NCBI GenBank assembly: GCA_029641185.1
Contig: JAPWGK010000010.1
Span: 682,001-746,000, forward strand
Length of the DNA stretch: 64,000 nt
Direction of reading: 5' to 3'
From: Pseudofabraea citricarpa
Taxonomy: Eukaryota > Ascomycota > Leotiomycetes > Helotiales > Dermateaceae
In this document: positions 31,712 to 42,510 of the stretch, piece by piece
Position numbering within the stretch: the first letter of the stretch is position 1
Layout of the letters: each line of letters opens with the position of its first letter
Position numbers and translations under genes: made by a program
Notes under the pieces: model-generated
The model's database searches: none
The model's input: only the letters and a program-made list of their open reading frames with translations
Told to the model about the DNA's origin: nothing

Positions 31712-33584
31712 ATGCCTTCGACCGACCTTGAAAGTGCTGGAGATGTAGAGAAGGGTACAGTTGGAACTGGCTCGACCTCGTCGGAAAAACATGACAAAGA
31801 GGATGCCTTTTCTGGAGGCTATCCCGATTCCGATCATGAAGAAGTCGAACAGATGGATAGTGGTCACTTAGACGACTTGGCTAGAACACGAGTAAGTTAA
31901 AGAACGAAGAAGTGTAAGGACGAAACATGTAGGATTATACTGACTTGTTTTGATAGTCGGTCCGGTCAATTCGCCCAGGCCCACGCAAATCGATCGATGG
32001 GGATGAGATCCAGCGGACGGCTTCAAGAATCAGTGCTAAGAGCAAGATTTCCAAAATCGCGTCCAATTTCTCCTCCAAGAGCAAGAAACCTCGTATCGAA
32101 GTCGCTCCGCTTCCACTATCCGACCTAGACAAGGGGATTGTGGGATGGGAATCGCAAGATGATCCCGATATGCCTTTGAACTTTGCAGAGTCGCGAAAGT
32201 GGATGTTGATCTCTCTGCTCGCAAGCATTACTTTCATCTCGCCTCTTGCTTCGAGTATGTTCGCCCCAGCGGTATCTTTCATGAACGACGAATTCAATAA
32301 TACCTCCGTCATCCTGAGTGCCTTGACGGTTAGTATCTTTGTCTTGGGATATGTTGTTGGTCCGCTATTTCTTGCTCCGCTCTCAGAGATCTATGGCCGT
32401 CGCTTCGTCCTCACAGGTGCCAATGTGTTTTTCTGCGTCTGGCAAATCGGCTGTGCTTTGGCTCCGAACCTGAATTCCTTGATCGTATTCCGATTCCTAG
32501 CTGGAATCGGTGGTTCGGGCTGTTTGACAATTGGTGGAGGAGTTATTGCGGATTTGTTTCCGCCGGATCGTAGAGGTCTTGCAACATCCGTGTACAGCAT
32601 GTAAGTGTGGCGTTGTGAACTTCTTTGCAACACAGCTAATGGTACAATAGGGGTCCTCTCTTTGGTCCTGTGGTTGGCCCAATCTGTGGTGGATTTATCG
32701 GTCAGCAAATTGGTTGGAGATGGATATATTGGGTTCTGCTCATTGCAGCATCGACGATTACCATCGGCATCGAGCTTTTCAATCGCGAGACCAATCCGCG
32801 CGTGCTCATCCATCGCAAAACGCGTCGCCTCCAGAAAGAGTTGAACCGTCCTGAACTCCGAAGTTGCTACGATAACGACAAAGGTGGCGCGCATAGCAAA
32901 TCCACCATCCTTTTAAACGGTATCTTACGCCCGCTGAAGATGCTGTTTTTCTCTCCTATTGTCCTCATCCTCTCAACCTACATTGCTGTGGTATACGGCC
33001 TTCTTTACCTCCTCTTCACTACCATCACCCCAGTCTTCATCCAAACGTATGGCTGGGAGCCTGATATTTGTGGTCTCGTGTACATAGGACTTGGTATTGG
33101 GTTCTTTTCTGGCTTGGCAGTCGTCGCTAAGATTAGCGACGCGACAGTGGTGCGTATGACCAAAGCGAACGATGGAGTTTTCGAGCCGGAGATGCGTCTC
33201 CCCGCATGCGTATTCTTCGCCTTCTTCGTGCCCATCACGTTTTTCTGGTACGGCTGGGCTACCGAGAAGGCCGTTCACTGGATCGTGCCCATCATCGGCC
33301 TGATCCCGTTCGGCTTCGGTATGATGGGCATCTTTATACCCATTCAGACATATGTCATAGACTCCTTCCCGATGTTTGCCGCTTCTGGAATCGCTGCACT
33401 GACAGTCTCGCGCTCGCTCTTTGGTGCTTTCTTGCCTCTGGCCGGCCCGAGTATGTACGATGCTCTCGGATACGGCTGGGGGAACAGTGTGCTAGGATTC
33501 ATCGCCATCGCGCTCATTCCAGCACCGGTGCTGATCTTCAAATTCGGCGGCAAGATCCGAAAAGAGCATCCGGTCAAATTGTAG
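31712..33584 (+). CDS. MFS multidrug/polyamine-type transporter (DHA1 family), 585 aa
   Basis: Three exons (31712-31891, 31957-32600, 32651-33584) join in phase across introns with GTAAGT donors and GATAG / AATAG acceptors. A hydrophilic, acidic then Ser/Lys-rich N-terminal tail of about 165 residues precedes TM1. DHA1 landmarks are GWESQDDPDMPLNF and RKWML before TM1, the TM2-3 loop GPLFLAPLSEIYGRRFVLTG, TM5 motif-C-like GIGGSGCLTIGGGVIADLF with PPDRRGLATSVYSMGPLFGP, then GGFIGQQIGWRWIYW. These proteins are proton-coupled exporters of drugs, fungicides or metabolites, usually in the plasma membrane; the substrate is not predictable here. The ATG at 31712 is the first in frame. Neighbours do not form a biosynthetic cluster. 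Confidence 0.9.
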
Positions 33585-34237
33585 CTGTGATTTCCGTTTT
33601 CGTTCTGTCTAGTCTTTCGTGTATTGTATTTGAAAGAAATCTTGGGGAGGGAAGTGACTCGCAAGCGAGTGACAGCGAGTATGCTGGATCATTACCTATT
33701 AATTAGATTGGGTATAGAGAAAGAAGATAGAGAAGAGGAACCAAGATAATATACAAAAATAGGATTCACTCTATTTAAAGAAGAAATGATGTCTGAATAA
33801 CCTTCTTCGCATTCGGTCGCATCTGCGCAAGATCGATCTGAATGCAACTTAACCCCTGATCCGGGTCACTCGGCTAAGAGTGGGCTTTTTCACCTTGAGC
33901 TTAAGTTGGATTGACTTCTCGATTAGGAAAGCATGTTTGATCCTTGTGTGTACTATGCAGTATTGTCTGTGATCTATCGCGTGTGGGGAGTAGAGCTAAA
34001 TTATAGGTGGAAGATGGTTTAAGGGGAACCTTTTTATTTTACACTAAGCCATGCATAAACCACACATCGAATAAAGTTTATCAATATTGCGTAAGTTTCC
34101 AGGAGAAACATCAGGAAGAAGGGACTCCGTATGTAGGTAGTACTATCTATACAGCATGCTATGTATGTAAAACCATCTCCTCCGTTTACAACTTCCCTGC
34201 CGCATTGCCCACGTCAACCAAACCCCAAAAGAAAAAA
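33585..34237. other. Convergent intergenic region
   Basis: This is 3' space between the DHA1 transporter and the minus-strand GPI protein. No supported gene or repeat is seen. Confidence 0.45.
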
Positions 34238-35229
34238 TCACAAACCCCAACCCACGACGCCCATGACCACAAAACTCAGACCCCAAACCCAAGAAGTCTG
34301 CAATCTCACCCCGGAACCAGGAACACTCGTGACCTCCCTCGAGCTAGGTCTCGATTCATTAGCTCTCAGACAAGCCATCTGGGCACCCGTGAAGCCAGCC
34401 CCGCCGCTGAAATTCGCATTGGGTGACTGGATCAGGATGACGGGCCAGATGCGGGTGACGGCCTCGTCGTAGAACGAGAGGTTCGCGGAATCGTGGGGGT
34501 CGCTGGATTGGTAGAGGTATGCGTTTCCGATTGTATCGTTGTAAGTGAGATCTAGGGATATCATCAGCCTCACTTCACTTCACTTCACTCCATAAACCAA
34601 AAAAGAATAGAAGAAAGAAAGGGGTGGAAAAGGAAAGGGGCATAAAAATACGCACTGGAAGAAATCAGATCCACACTCAGTCGCCCTTCACACTCCTCTG
34701 GAATAGCAGGAAACGACATCCCTCCACACGCAGATCCACCTGTATTATTCAAACTCGTCGCCCGCGCTCTCGCGAGTCCCAGGGCAGAAGTCAGGTTCCC
34801 AACACACGCAGCGCCGAGAGCGGGTTCGCAGCTGCCCCATGCATCGCCGTCCTGTCCATCGACCGTCGCGTTCCTCTCGACGTGCGTCAGGACCATAACG
34901 CACGATTCCCAGAGCGAATCCGACACGTTTCCGCCATCTGGCGGTGCGGACAACGAGATAACACTGTTGGTGACCGTTTGATTTGTGTTCTCGGGTTGAG
35001 CCACTTCGGTCACGTTGATCTGAACAGTCCAGGAAATAGGCGATAGAGTAAATGGCGTGTTGGTGATGTTGGCCCCAGACAGAAAGGCCTGCCCAGTGGC
35101 GTTGGGATTTTGGTTTGCGCTCAAGTAGAGGGATGCGTCTGTGGAGGGACCTGGTCCACTACCTAGACCGGCTGTTTGCGCGGAAACTAGGAGAGGGGAG
35201 ATGAGTGGGAGGAGGAAGGTGGATTTCAT
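34238..35229 (-). CDS. Secreted, probably GPI-anchored glycoprotein, 295 aa
   Basis: Exon 1 (35229-34656) and exon 2 (34551-34238) are joined across a 104-nt intron (GTGCGT donor, GGCTGAT branch, CCTAG acceptor) in phase 1, giving LISSNLTYNDTIGNAYLYQS at the junction. A signal peptide (MKSTFLLPLISPLLVSAQT) starts the protein. The mature part has about ten N-x-S/T sites and several cysteines (SCVMVL, SCEPALGAACVGN, SACGGMSF, PEECEG), suggesting a disulfide-bonded extracellular domain. The C-terminus ends in a hydrophobic segment (WVWGLSFVVMGVVGWGL) typical of GPI signals. The function is unknown. An in-frame ATG five codons upstream (35244) is possible, but the chosen start gives the cleaner signal peptide. 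The intron contains a short (CACTT)n run. Confidence 0.7.
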
Positions 35230-35995
35230 GATGGTAATTGTCATGAAGAATGATAATGTATATATGGTGTTGGGTGAGAATGATGTAGGAAAAGATATAT
35301 CAAAACTAAGAAATTGATATGATAATTATGAACGAAGGATGATTATAATCTGTTCTGTATGCAAAACATTATATCTCGACTCGAGATATCTTGGTACACT
35401 TATATATTGAAAAGACTTCCACAGAATCGTATCATGTCCAGTCGATGTCTTTTGCGTAAAGGATACCACCCCGTATTCACTAATGCAAAGGCACAAGGCT
35501 TTGCAGAGAACGGAATTGCCAAGTAACGATTTGACCACACTTGAAGTCTGTTGCCTGGAGGAGAAGGATGCAACCAATGTGTTTCTTTGAAGACTTCAAA
35601 GAAGAATGGAGAGTTGGTTGTATTAGACGGTACAGCCAATGATGAGTACAGACCGTGCTAACAAACGACAAGTTATGACGTCAATTTATGTCAAATGTTA
35701 CCAGAGACTTTAAATTCTGGGCATGTTGTTGATCGACAAGAGCTATGCGACTTTAGCCTGGTTGGAAAAGAGCCTTTTGACGTGAAATCGATCGCATGCC
35801 GATCTACTCGACCCTCACGGTCATGTGATATAATGGCAGTCTGTCACTTGGTAGCAGCGTTTTGCTACCTAGTTAGATGTTATACATTATGCCTCTATCC
35901 ACTCCCCTCATTATTAATCATCCCATACCGGGGAAATGCCTGCGCCTGGGTATCTAAAAGTACAATGTGTAGACCGTACTCTTCGTCTATTGTGG
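35230..35995. other. Intergenic region upstream of the GPI protein and downstream of mob3
   Basis: No gene is seen. The part near 35250-35400 is A/T-rich with TATATA-type words likely belonging to the GPI-protein promoter. Confidence 0.45.
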
Positions 35996-37629
35996 TCATG
36001 ATTCATCTTTTTCCTTTTCGTCTGTTTCGTCCTTGTCCGTGTCCTTGTCCTTGTCGTTGACTTCTGGTTCAGCCTTGTCCTCAATATGTGCTTCGTCCTT
36101 ATTGAGTTCCAGTGCTGGCCCACTTGTTTCAGTGTGAGGAGTCTCAACTTCTTCCGTCTCTTCCTCTAACTTCTCCTCTGACTTCTCCTCTGACTTCTCC
36201 TCTAACTCCTCCTCTACTTTCTCCTCCGTCTTTTCTGCCGCCGTATCCCCCGTCTCTATCGTCTCGGTGACTTCCGGTACAGTTTGGGAAGAATCATTTT
36301 CATCAACAGATGTTTCAACAGTGGGCTCGTCCTTAGCCTCTTCTGGAGACTCCTCCTCTGTTTCTTTCTCCAACTCTTTCCTCCAAGAATCGGAGTTGGG
36401 GACAGGCTGTTCTTGGCTCTCACCTTCGGCCGTGTCCGCGTTTTCATTGACTTCGTATGTTTCGACAATAACAGGCACTTCTGTAGTTCCTTCATCGTGT
36501 TCCTCTTCCTCCTCGGTGACATGTAGTTTACTTAATTTCCGTTTGCCATCCCCTAGGTGATCTTCCTCGTCACTTTCCAATACCGTTGTGACTGCCGATC
36601 CTACCGAAGGACTTTGTCTGATATGCCGCCTGGTATGAGTCCTCCCAACGCTGATGAAATCCTCCTCAACAGGCGTCAGGGCGTTCCCTGCAGGAGCTTC
36701 CGATCTGAATATAGACTGAACATGTGGCTTCTGCTCTTCAACTGGCTCTAAACCTTCTGCCTCAGGGGGCAATTTGTAGTTCTCAGCTGGCAGTAGTTCG
36801 TAATTGTCGCAGACAGTCTTGAACAGGACATACAATCCAGTCTGCCCTTCAACATTCCAGAATACTCCCCGATGTTGAAACCAAGCATGAGCAAATATCC
36901 GGTGTAGTCGACGGAAAATATTGACCAGATGCTTAACCCCTGCTCCTCGATCATCGATAGCATCTCCAGCTCCTAAACTCAAACGACTAGGAAATATCTT
37001 CTGACTTGTGACAATATTGGTGGCCCAATCCAATGTATGACAGCAGTAATCAATGGCGCAGCAGCTCTTGGGAGACTCGTGTACAGCGCATAGAAATTGC
37101 CATTCGCTGGCTCTCATTTCCGGGCACGTCGTCGCGGAGCAAGGTGGATCATCGAAGAGGAAGCCAATAATCAAATCGTTACATTTATTGATCAGGAAAC
37201 GACAGAGTTCGTATAACCAGAGAGCGCGGTCGACCCCCTCAGGCTGTGAGCTAATAAGACTGGCTGTGTCGCGATTGATCGGTATGGTATGCGCATTGGA
37301 TGAGGGCTTCGAGTAGTAATAATGGAGAGCTTTTAGATGTTCCTGGAGCTGAAATGCAGAGTCGAGCTTTATTGTGTTAGTTAAGTGTCCTGTAAATGGA
37401 CAAATATACTCACGTCGCTCAAAGCAATGAGGGGTGGTCCTGCTGCCATGTCGGCAGACTTGGTACCTGGATGTATTCTTCGACTCGCATTTGCATCTAT
37501 GATACTCTGCTCAATCATGCTCTCCTGTGAGGCTGGAGCGCCACCGAGGGATGGTGATTTGGCTCCAATTTGGATTTCTGTGGGAGGCGGAGGGCTTGGA
37601 AGCCGTGGGGAGCTCGCCATTGTCGACAT
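35996..37629 (-). CDS. mob3: MOB kinase activator, MOB3/phocein family, with long acidic tail, 528 aa
   Basis: Exon 1 (37629-37414) and exon 2 (37366-35996) flank a 47-nt intron with a GTGAGT donor, CTAAC branch and AAG acceptor; the junction restores LDSAFQLQEHL, which aligns with human phocein LDSTLAVQQYI. The Mob fold covers about residues 73-250. It has a zinc-ligand Cys pair (PPCSATTCPEM), EWQFLCAVHESPKSCCAIDY, CCHTLDWATNIV, IFPSRLS and the His pair in LHRIFAHAWFQHR. MOB3/phocein is a subunit of the STRIPAK phosphatase-kinase complex, which controls hyphal fusion and sexual development in filamentous fungi. The last about 230 residues are Glu/Thr/Asp/Lys-rich with EEKSEEK repeats and end in alternating KD/DE; this tail is far longer than in animal phocein. 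The gene shares a 272-bp divergent promoter with the CobW GTPase. Confidence 0.88.
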
Positions 37630-37901
37630 GACGATCTGCTAAACGAAAAGCAGCGCAGAGAGCTCAAGGATCCGTTATTCTTGCATCTGAATATGTAGTT
37701 TGTGGAGGAGGTCAAAGCAGATGGGAGCTGTAGGGTTGGAATGAATAATGAGCTGCGCGACATCGAGGTGTTTCCAGCGCGTCGGGAGCTAAATTTGACT
37801 GGGATCATGACAAGGCTGCAAAGGCGAAAGGCTCTCGCACCAACATCAATCATCAACCACACAATAACACCACATTAAAAACTACACAAACTATTTTCAA
37901 A
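37630..37901. promoter_or_regulatory. Bidirectional promoter between mob3 and the CobW GTPase
   Basis: 272 bases separate two divergent ATGs. No TATA box is evident; short A-rich stretches precede the plus-strand ATG (near 37875-37901). Confidence 0.5.
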
Positions 37902-39344
37902 ATGGATTCCGACGACGACGATGGCCCACCCATGCTCGTTGATACCGAGGGCAACAAAGAGACTGAACAGCAAGAGGGAGAAGATATTAATCGAATCCGC
38001 GTACCCATCACAATTGTCACGGGCTATCTGGGAGCTGGCAAAACAACATTACTAAACTATATATTAACGGCACAGCACGGCAAGAAAATTGCAGTCATTA
38101 TGAATGGCAAGTCTCTTGATCTGTGATAGGTCTATGCTAACTAGAGCTTGTAGAATTTGGTGATTGTGAGTTACCGCACGTCACATGTGACCCATGTATA
38201 TCTGATAAATGTAGCTATGGATATTGAGAAATCTTTGACCGTCAGCAAAGGTGGCGAAGAAGTTGAAGAATGGTTAGAGGTCGGTAACGGGTGCATTTGC
38301 TGCTCAGTAAAGTATGCGGTTATAAATTGTTTATGCTGAGCTATAGCACTAACGGCTCAAAGGGATCAAGGTGTCAATGCTATTGAGTCATTAATGGAGA
38401 AAAAAGGTGCCTTTGACTATATCCTTCTCGAAACAACCGGCCTTGCAGACCCTGGCAACCTTGCTCCTCTATTCTGGGTTGACGAAGGCCTTGGAAGCAC
38501 CATTTACCTCGATGGCATTGTCACTCTGATCGACGCTAAAAATATCCTGAAGAGTTTAGATGAGCCTGTACAGGAAACAAAGGTTGAGCATGAGGATCAC
38601 AAGGGGCCAGTCCTGACAACAGCACATCTTCAAATATCTCATGCTGACGTTATTGTTATTAACAAGTCGGATCTGGTAAGTGAGGATGAATTGCGAGTTG
38701 TTAAGGAGAGAGTGCAATCGATTAACGGTCTGGCGAAATTACACGTCACTCAACAAGGTAAAATTCCAGAACTCGAAGGAGTTTTACTAGATCTTCATGC
38801 CTATGATGCAGTGGGGGCTTTAGATGTAGCATCAAAAGGACATAGCCACATGGATCCAGTTTGTAGCCCATTTCTATTAAAACCCCCAATCACTAACTCT
38901 ATTCAGACGATATCAACCGTTTCCGTTACTGTACCGGTTCTTAGACCCGAGCAACTTCCCAGGCTTGATGCATGGCTTAGATCTTTACTATGGGAGTCTA
39001 CTTTGATAGGATTGGATGATGTGAAAGCTCAGAGAAATCCAAGAAAGAGAATGTGGGAAGAGCCAAAAGAAGCTGCCAAGGAAGATCTGAGAAAGCAAGG
39101 AATAGATGGGTCAGAAACCAAGCTTGAGATTCACAGGTTGAAGGCGAGATTACTGCTCTCTAATGGCGATGTAAAAGTTGTCCAAGGTGTTCGGGAAATC
39201 TTTGAAATCCTTGATGCGCCGAAGCCAGACGTTACAACCCCAGAGTCTGCCCCTGCTACTGATGGAAAAATTGTGTTGATTGGAAGGCATCTTCAAGACT
39301 TACCTTTTGAGGACACTTTGATTCATACACTAAATTCAGAGTAA
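37902..39344 (+). CDS. CobW/ZNG1-type zinc-binding GTPase chaperone, 431 aa
   Basis: Four exons: 37902-38106, a 12-nt microexon 38154-38165, 38215-38311 and 38363-39344. The first intron starts with GC (GCAAGT at 38107) and ends TGTAG, a GC-AG intron; the others are GTGAGT...TGTAG and GTATGC...AAAG. Joining restores the invariant NEFGD and DIEKSL region. Motifs are the P-loop [15 protein letters not shown], the metal site [10 protein letters not shown] (CxCC), [18 protein letters not shown], the guanine site VINKSDL, and a C-terminal CobW_C domain (about 320-431). COG0523 proteins of this branch deliver zinc to client enzymes such as methionine aminopeptidase in eukaryotes; that role is inferred from family. 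The N-terminus is acidic. Confidence 0.9.
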
Positions 39345-39977
39345 TATATTTTGTATTGAAATTAAAGTTCGATTGTTCTGAAGACTTAATGGTCCAATGA
39401 GCATTCCCATACCCTCTCTTGGTACTGCGGTGTTTAATTAAGGACTTTTAAACCCGTTCTTCTCCTTCTCCTTCTTCTTCTCCAACTTCTTCCTCTGCAA
39501 CTTCTTCATAGCTTTTACTCTCTTATTTGCTGGACGTTGAATATTTTAAACAAGCCACAATCATGAAGCCAAAGATCTAATGGTTTCTAACTACGGCGAC
39601 CTATTAGCTATTTAATTGTCCACCAGGAATGCAGTAGAATGTGAGGCCATACTTTTATCAAAGCCGTTATGCAAAGCACAGCAGTCTGTATTGAACACCA
39701 AGAAACAGAATCGGCATCTCACATCCGGGGTAGCTGTTTTATGCAAATGAAGCATAAAAAGGGGGTTTAAGCTTTCGGAGTTGCCATTGTAAGCGAGCGC
39801 GGCGCTGACGGAGGTCAACCCGGTCCCCTCTTCTTTCCAGTGTTTGGTAAACATAGATTTCTTGTCAACGTTCTGAGCACTCTTCCACACCACCTTCTTC
39901 GCTATCCGTCCTGCTGGGAGTCTACTGACCGCGCTGACGAACGAGAAAGCCATGTGATACCCCCATTTGCTGTCGCG
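39345..39977. other. Intergenic region between the CobW GTPase and the RBR ligase
   Basis: A pyrimidine-rich tract (CTTCTCCTTCTCC type) lies near 39455-39500. The ligase reading frame is open back to 39840, so a longer N-terminus is possible. No other gene is seen. Confidence 0.45.
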
Positions 39978-42005
39978 ATGATGGTACTTTCGGGGCTGCT
40001 GAAGCCGAGTAGCCCAAAGTCGCAGCGTAGGAATAGTCGCTCTTCCCAGCTGACGAGCACATCGACGACGGATGAATCAGGCAGCAGTTCTTCAGCCTCG
40101 CCCTCCCCTAAACATCCTGCTGGACCTCTGTACCTGCGCGAGCCAGAAAACCTTTTGCCCATCGAGTCCGCGGACCCCGATCTTCGCGAGCTTAACAACA
40201 GCCTTGTGGCCCTCGCTGCCATATTCCCTGATGTGCAGGCGGAGGTCTTTCGTGAGATGCTCTCGAGCTTTGAGGAAGAATCTAGGTTAGCTGTGGTCAC
40301 TGAGAATCTGCTCAAGCACAAAATGAAGTGGGTTCGAGGTCGATATCGGGTCTCTCTGAACGACAAGACGCAGGTGGAGCAGCAGAAGCCGGGACAGCCG
40401 GATATGTGCGGATTTATACCTGCGGAAGAAAAGTTCAGAAGTCAAGAATACAAGAAGGCCGTTAAGGCGATCACGTATCACGAATTTAAGGGCCTTTCCA
40501 AGTCGACCATCGATGCCGTCCTGGCGGAATCCAACCACTCGTACACACTCGCCCGACCAACCCTCATCGCACTCTCGTCCAAGTCATGGAGGTTCTCTTT
40601 GCAATCTCTGTTTCTGCGCAGGAAGGCCATGTCTTCCCAGGAAGCAGAGAATCACCCATTGGTTATATGGATATCGACTGGTCAAGGTTCTCTAGTCCCA
40701 ACGATCAAGGCTACAAGATCCGCTGAGTTGGACAAAGAGCTTTTCGAATCACTTATTGTGCCTCTACAGAAAAGGATCGTAGCTGAGCGGGATGAGAAGG
40801 ATAGGAAACTAGCTTTGCAGTTGAATAATGCTGAAGCTGAAGCAAATGAGGCTTTGCACGACTGCGAATGCTGTTTTACCTCTGCATCGTTTGAAGAGCT
40901 CGCAGCTTGTGACAACGGAGGACACTTTATATGCTTTCAGTGCATTAGACACTCTGTCAACGAGGCAGTATTCGGGCAAGGATGGCAGAGGAACATTGAT
41001 CTTGGTGGTGGAACATTACGATGCGTGGCAGCAATGTCAGATGAATGCCAAGGTTGTGTCCCTCAAGCACTTATTCGCCGAGCCTTTGGCGAAGACAAAG
41101 CTGGTCAAGATATCATCCGGAAGTTAGATGAACGCCTTGCTGAGGATAATCTCCTTAAGACCCAGCTGCCGCTCATACGCTGCCCGTTCTGCAGCTACGC
41201 AGAGATCGACGAGCTCTACCTCCCTGAATCACAGAGCTCTTGGAGGATGAGACGCCTCGGACCTTGGTCACTTTTTACTTCCCTTATTTTGCTTATAGGC
41301 GTTGGCATGATACCCTTCCTTTTCCCGGTTTTCTTATTATTCTCTTTCATCTTTCTGCTATTCTCCTCACGTCAAACGTTCGGTGACTACGCCATTTCCA
41401 ACATCCAAGGTTCCATCAGGCGTCTCCGTCGGAAACAGCTCGGTTTGAAATTCGTCTGCCAGTCCGAGTACTGTGGACGAGCTTCTTGTATCTCTTGCCA
41501 AAAGGCATGGAATGACATTCATATCTGTCATGAGTCCTCGCTCCTGGCTCTCCGTACCCAGGTCGAGCTTGCCATGTCTTTGGCCATCAAACGAACGTGT
41601 CCACGCTGCAACACATCATTTGTCAAATCATCCGGCTGTAATAAACTTACTTGCGTCTGCGGTTATCAGATGTGCTACGTGTGCCGCAAAGACATCGGCA
41701 ACGGCGAAGGCTACCGCCACTTCTGCGAGCACTTCCGACCCAACGGAGGCCGAGGCTGTACAGAATGCAGCAAGTGCGATCTGTACCGGTGCGAGGACGA
41801 CGAGGTGGTGGTGAAGAAAGCCAAGGAGGAAGCCGAGCGTGCGTGGTTGGAGAAGGAGGGCACGACTCTCGGCGACGATGCAGCTCTGCGCAAGGCTCTC
41901 GAGGAGAACTGGAGGAAGTCCGGCGCCGGCAGGCTGTGGCTCCGTTGGAGGGTTCCCGACTGGCAGACTCTTCTGGATGCGTTGGTTGAAGGCGTTATTG
42001 AATGA
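39978..42005 (+). CDS. RBR-type E3 ubiquitin ligase, RNF216/TRIAD3-like, with CUE-like domain and two membrane segments, 675 aa
   Basis: A single exon. After a Ser-rich disordered start comes a CUE-like region (about residues 60-110, NNSLVALAAIFPDVQAEVFR), which may bind ubiquitin. RING1 starts at DCECCFTSASFEELAAC and includes GGHFICFQCIRHSVNEA. An in-between-RING region follows with FVCQSEYCGRASCISCQKAW. The Rcat domain reads CPRCNTSFVKSSGCNKLTC then CGYQMCYVCRKDI and HFCEHF, very close to the TRIAD3 pattern. RBR ligases pass ubiquitin through a catalytic Cys in Rcat. Unlike human RNF216, about 45 hydrophobic residues (SLFTSLILLIGVGMIPFLFP onward, about residues 432-470) lie between RING1 and the IBR, predicting a membrane hairpin. 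Tandem ATGs at 39978/39981 were preferred; the frame extends to 39840. Confidence 0.88.
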   Translation: MMVLSGLLKPSSPKSQRRNSRSSQLTSTSTTDESGSSSSASPSPKHPAGPLYLREPENLLPIESADPDLRELNNSLVALAAIFPDVQAEVFREMLSSFEEESRLAVVTENLLKHKMKWVRGRYRVSLNDKTQVEQQKPGQPDMCGFIPAEEKFRSQEYKKAVKAITYHEFKGLSKSTIDAVLAESNHSYTLARPTLIALSSKSWRFSLQSLFLRRKAMSSQEAENHPLVIWISTGQGSLVPTIKATRSAELDKELFESLIVPLQKRIVAERDEKDRKLALQLNNAEAEANEALHDCECCFTSASFEELAACDNGGHFICFQCIRHSVNEAVFGQGWQRNIDLGGGTLRCVAAMSDECQGCVPQALIRRAFGEDKAGQDIIRKLDERLAEDNLLKTQLPLIRCPFCSYAEIDELYLPESQSSWRMRRLGPWSLFTSLILLIGVGMIPFLFPVFLLFSFIFLLFSSRQTFGDYAISNIQGSIRRLRRKQLGLKFVCQSEYCGRASCISCQKAWNDIHICHESSLLALRTQVELAMSLAIKRTCPRCNTSFVKSSGCNKLTCVCGYQMCYVCRKDIGNGEGYRHFCEHFRPNGGRGCTECSKCDLYRCEDDEVVVKKAKEEAERAWLEKEGTTLGDDAALRKALEENWRKSGAGRLWLRWRVPDWQTLLDALVEGVIE

Positions 42006-42510
42006 TGGGAGGGATATGACTTTTGGTGGGGTTTTTCTTTTCTGGGTGCATGCATGGACCTGGGATTATTGGGCGCTGTTTCTTTCACATGCTGGCGTTA
42101 ATATCTCTGTTGTTGCTTTGTTTCGTGGAAGGGGTTGTAAAGGCATTAACAAGGAGGAAGGAAGGGAATACATCTTGAAGAGGTGTGCTGAGATAGGATT
42201 ATGGAGGTAGAGAAGAGAGGGGGAAGAGAAGAAAGTAATGAGTAAACTGATACACGGCCGCAAGAGCAAGAAAACCATGGCATCCATTAACAACTGGTCA
42301 GCTCAGTAACTTTTATAGAGGAATCGAGAGTCCCTTTATGTTCATGGTGTCCTTTCTTTTCTATCGGTAGTGTACAAGCAAATAGGTATCATCGTCTATG
42401 TAAATCGCTGGTACCGTACCTCGCATCCATTTCCCCCTTTACCCGCCCTCGCTTCCCCTTTTCTTCACATTGGCGTCAACGTGCACGCTACGTACCGGTA
42501 CATGATTATT
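42006..42510. other. Convergent intergenic region
   Basis: 3' space between the RBR ligase (plus) and alg7 (minus). No gene is seen. Confidence 0.5.

Noticed and set aside
31712..33584. Secondary-metabolite cluster around the two MFS transporters
   Set aside because: No polyketide synthase, NRPS, terpene synthase, P450 or cluster regulator is near either transporter; neighbours are housekeeping or wall proteins.
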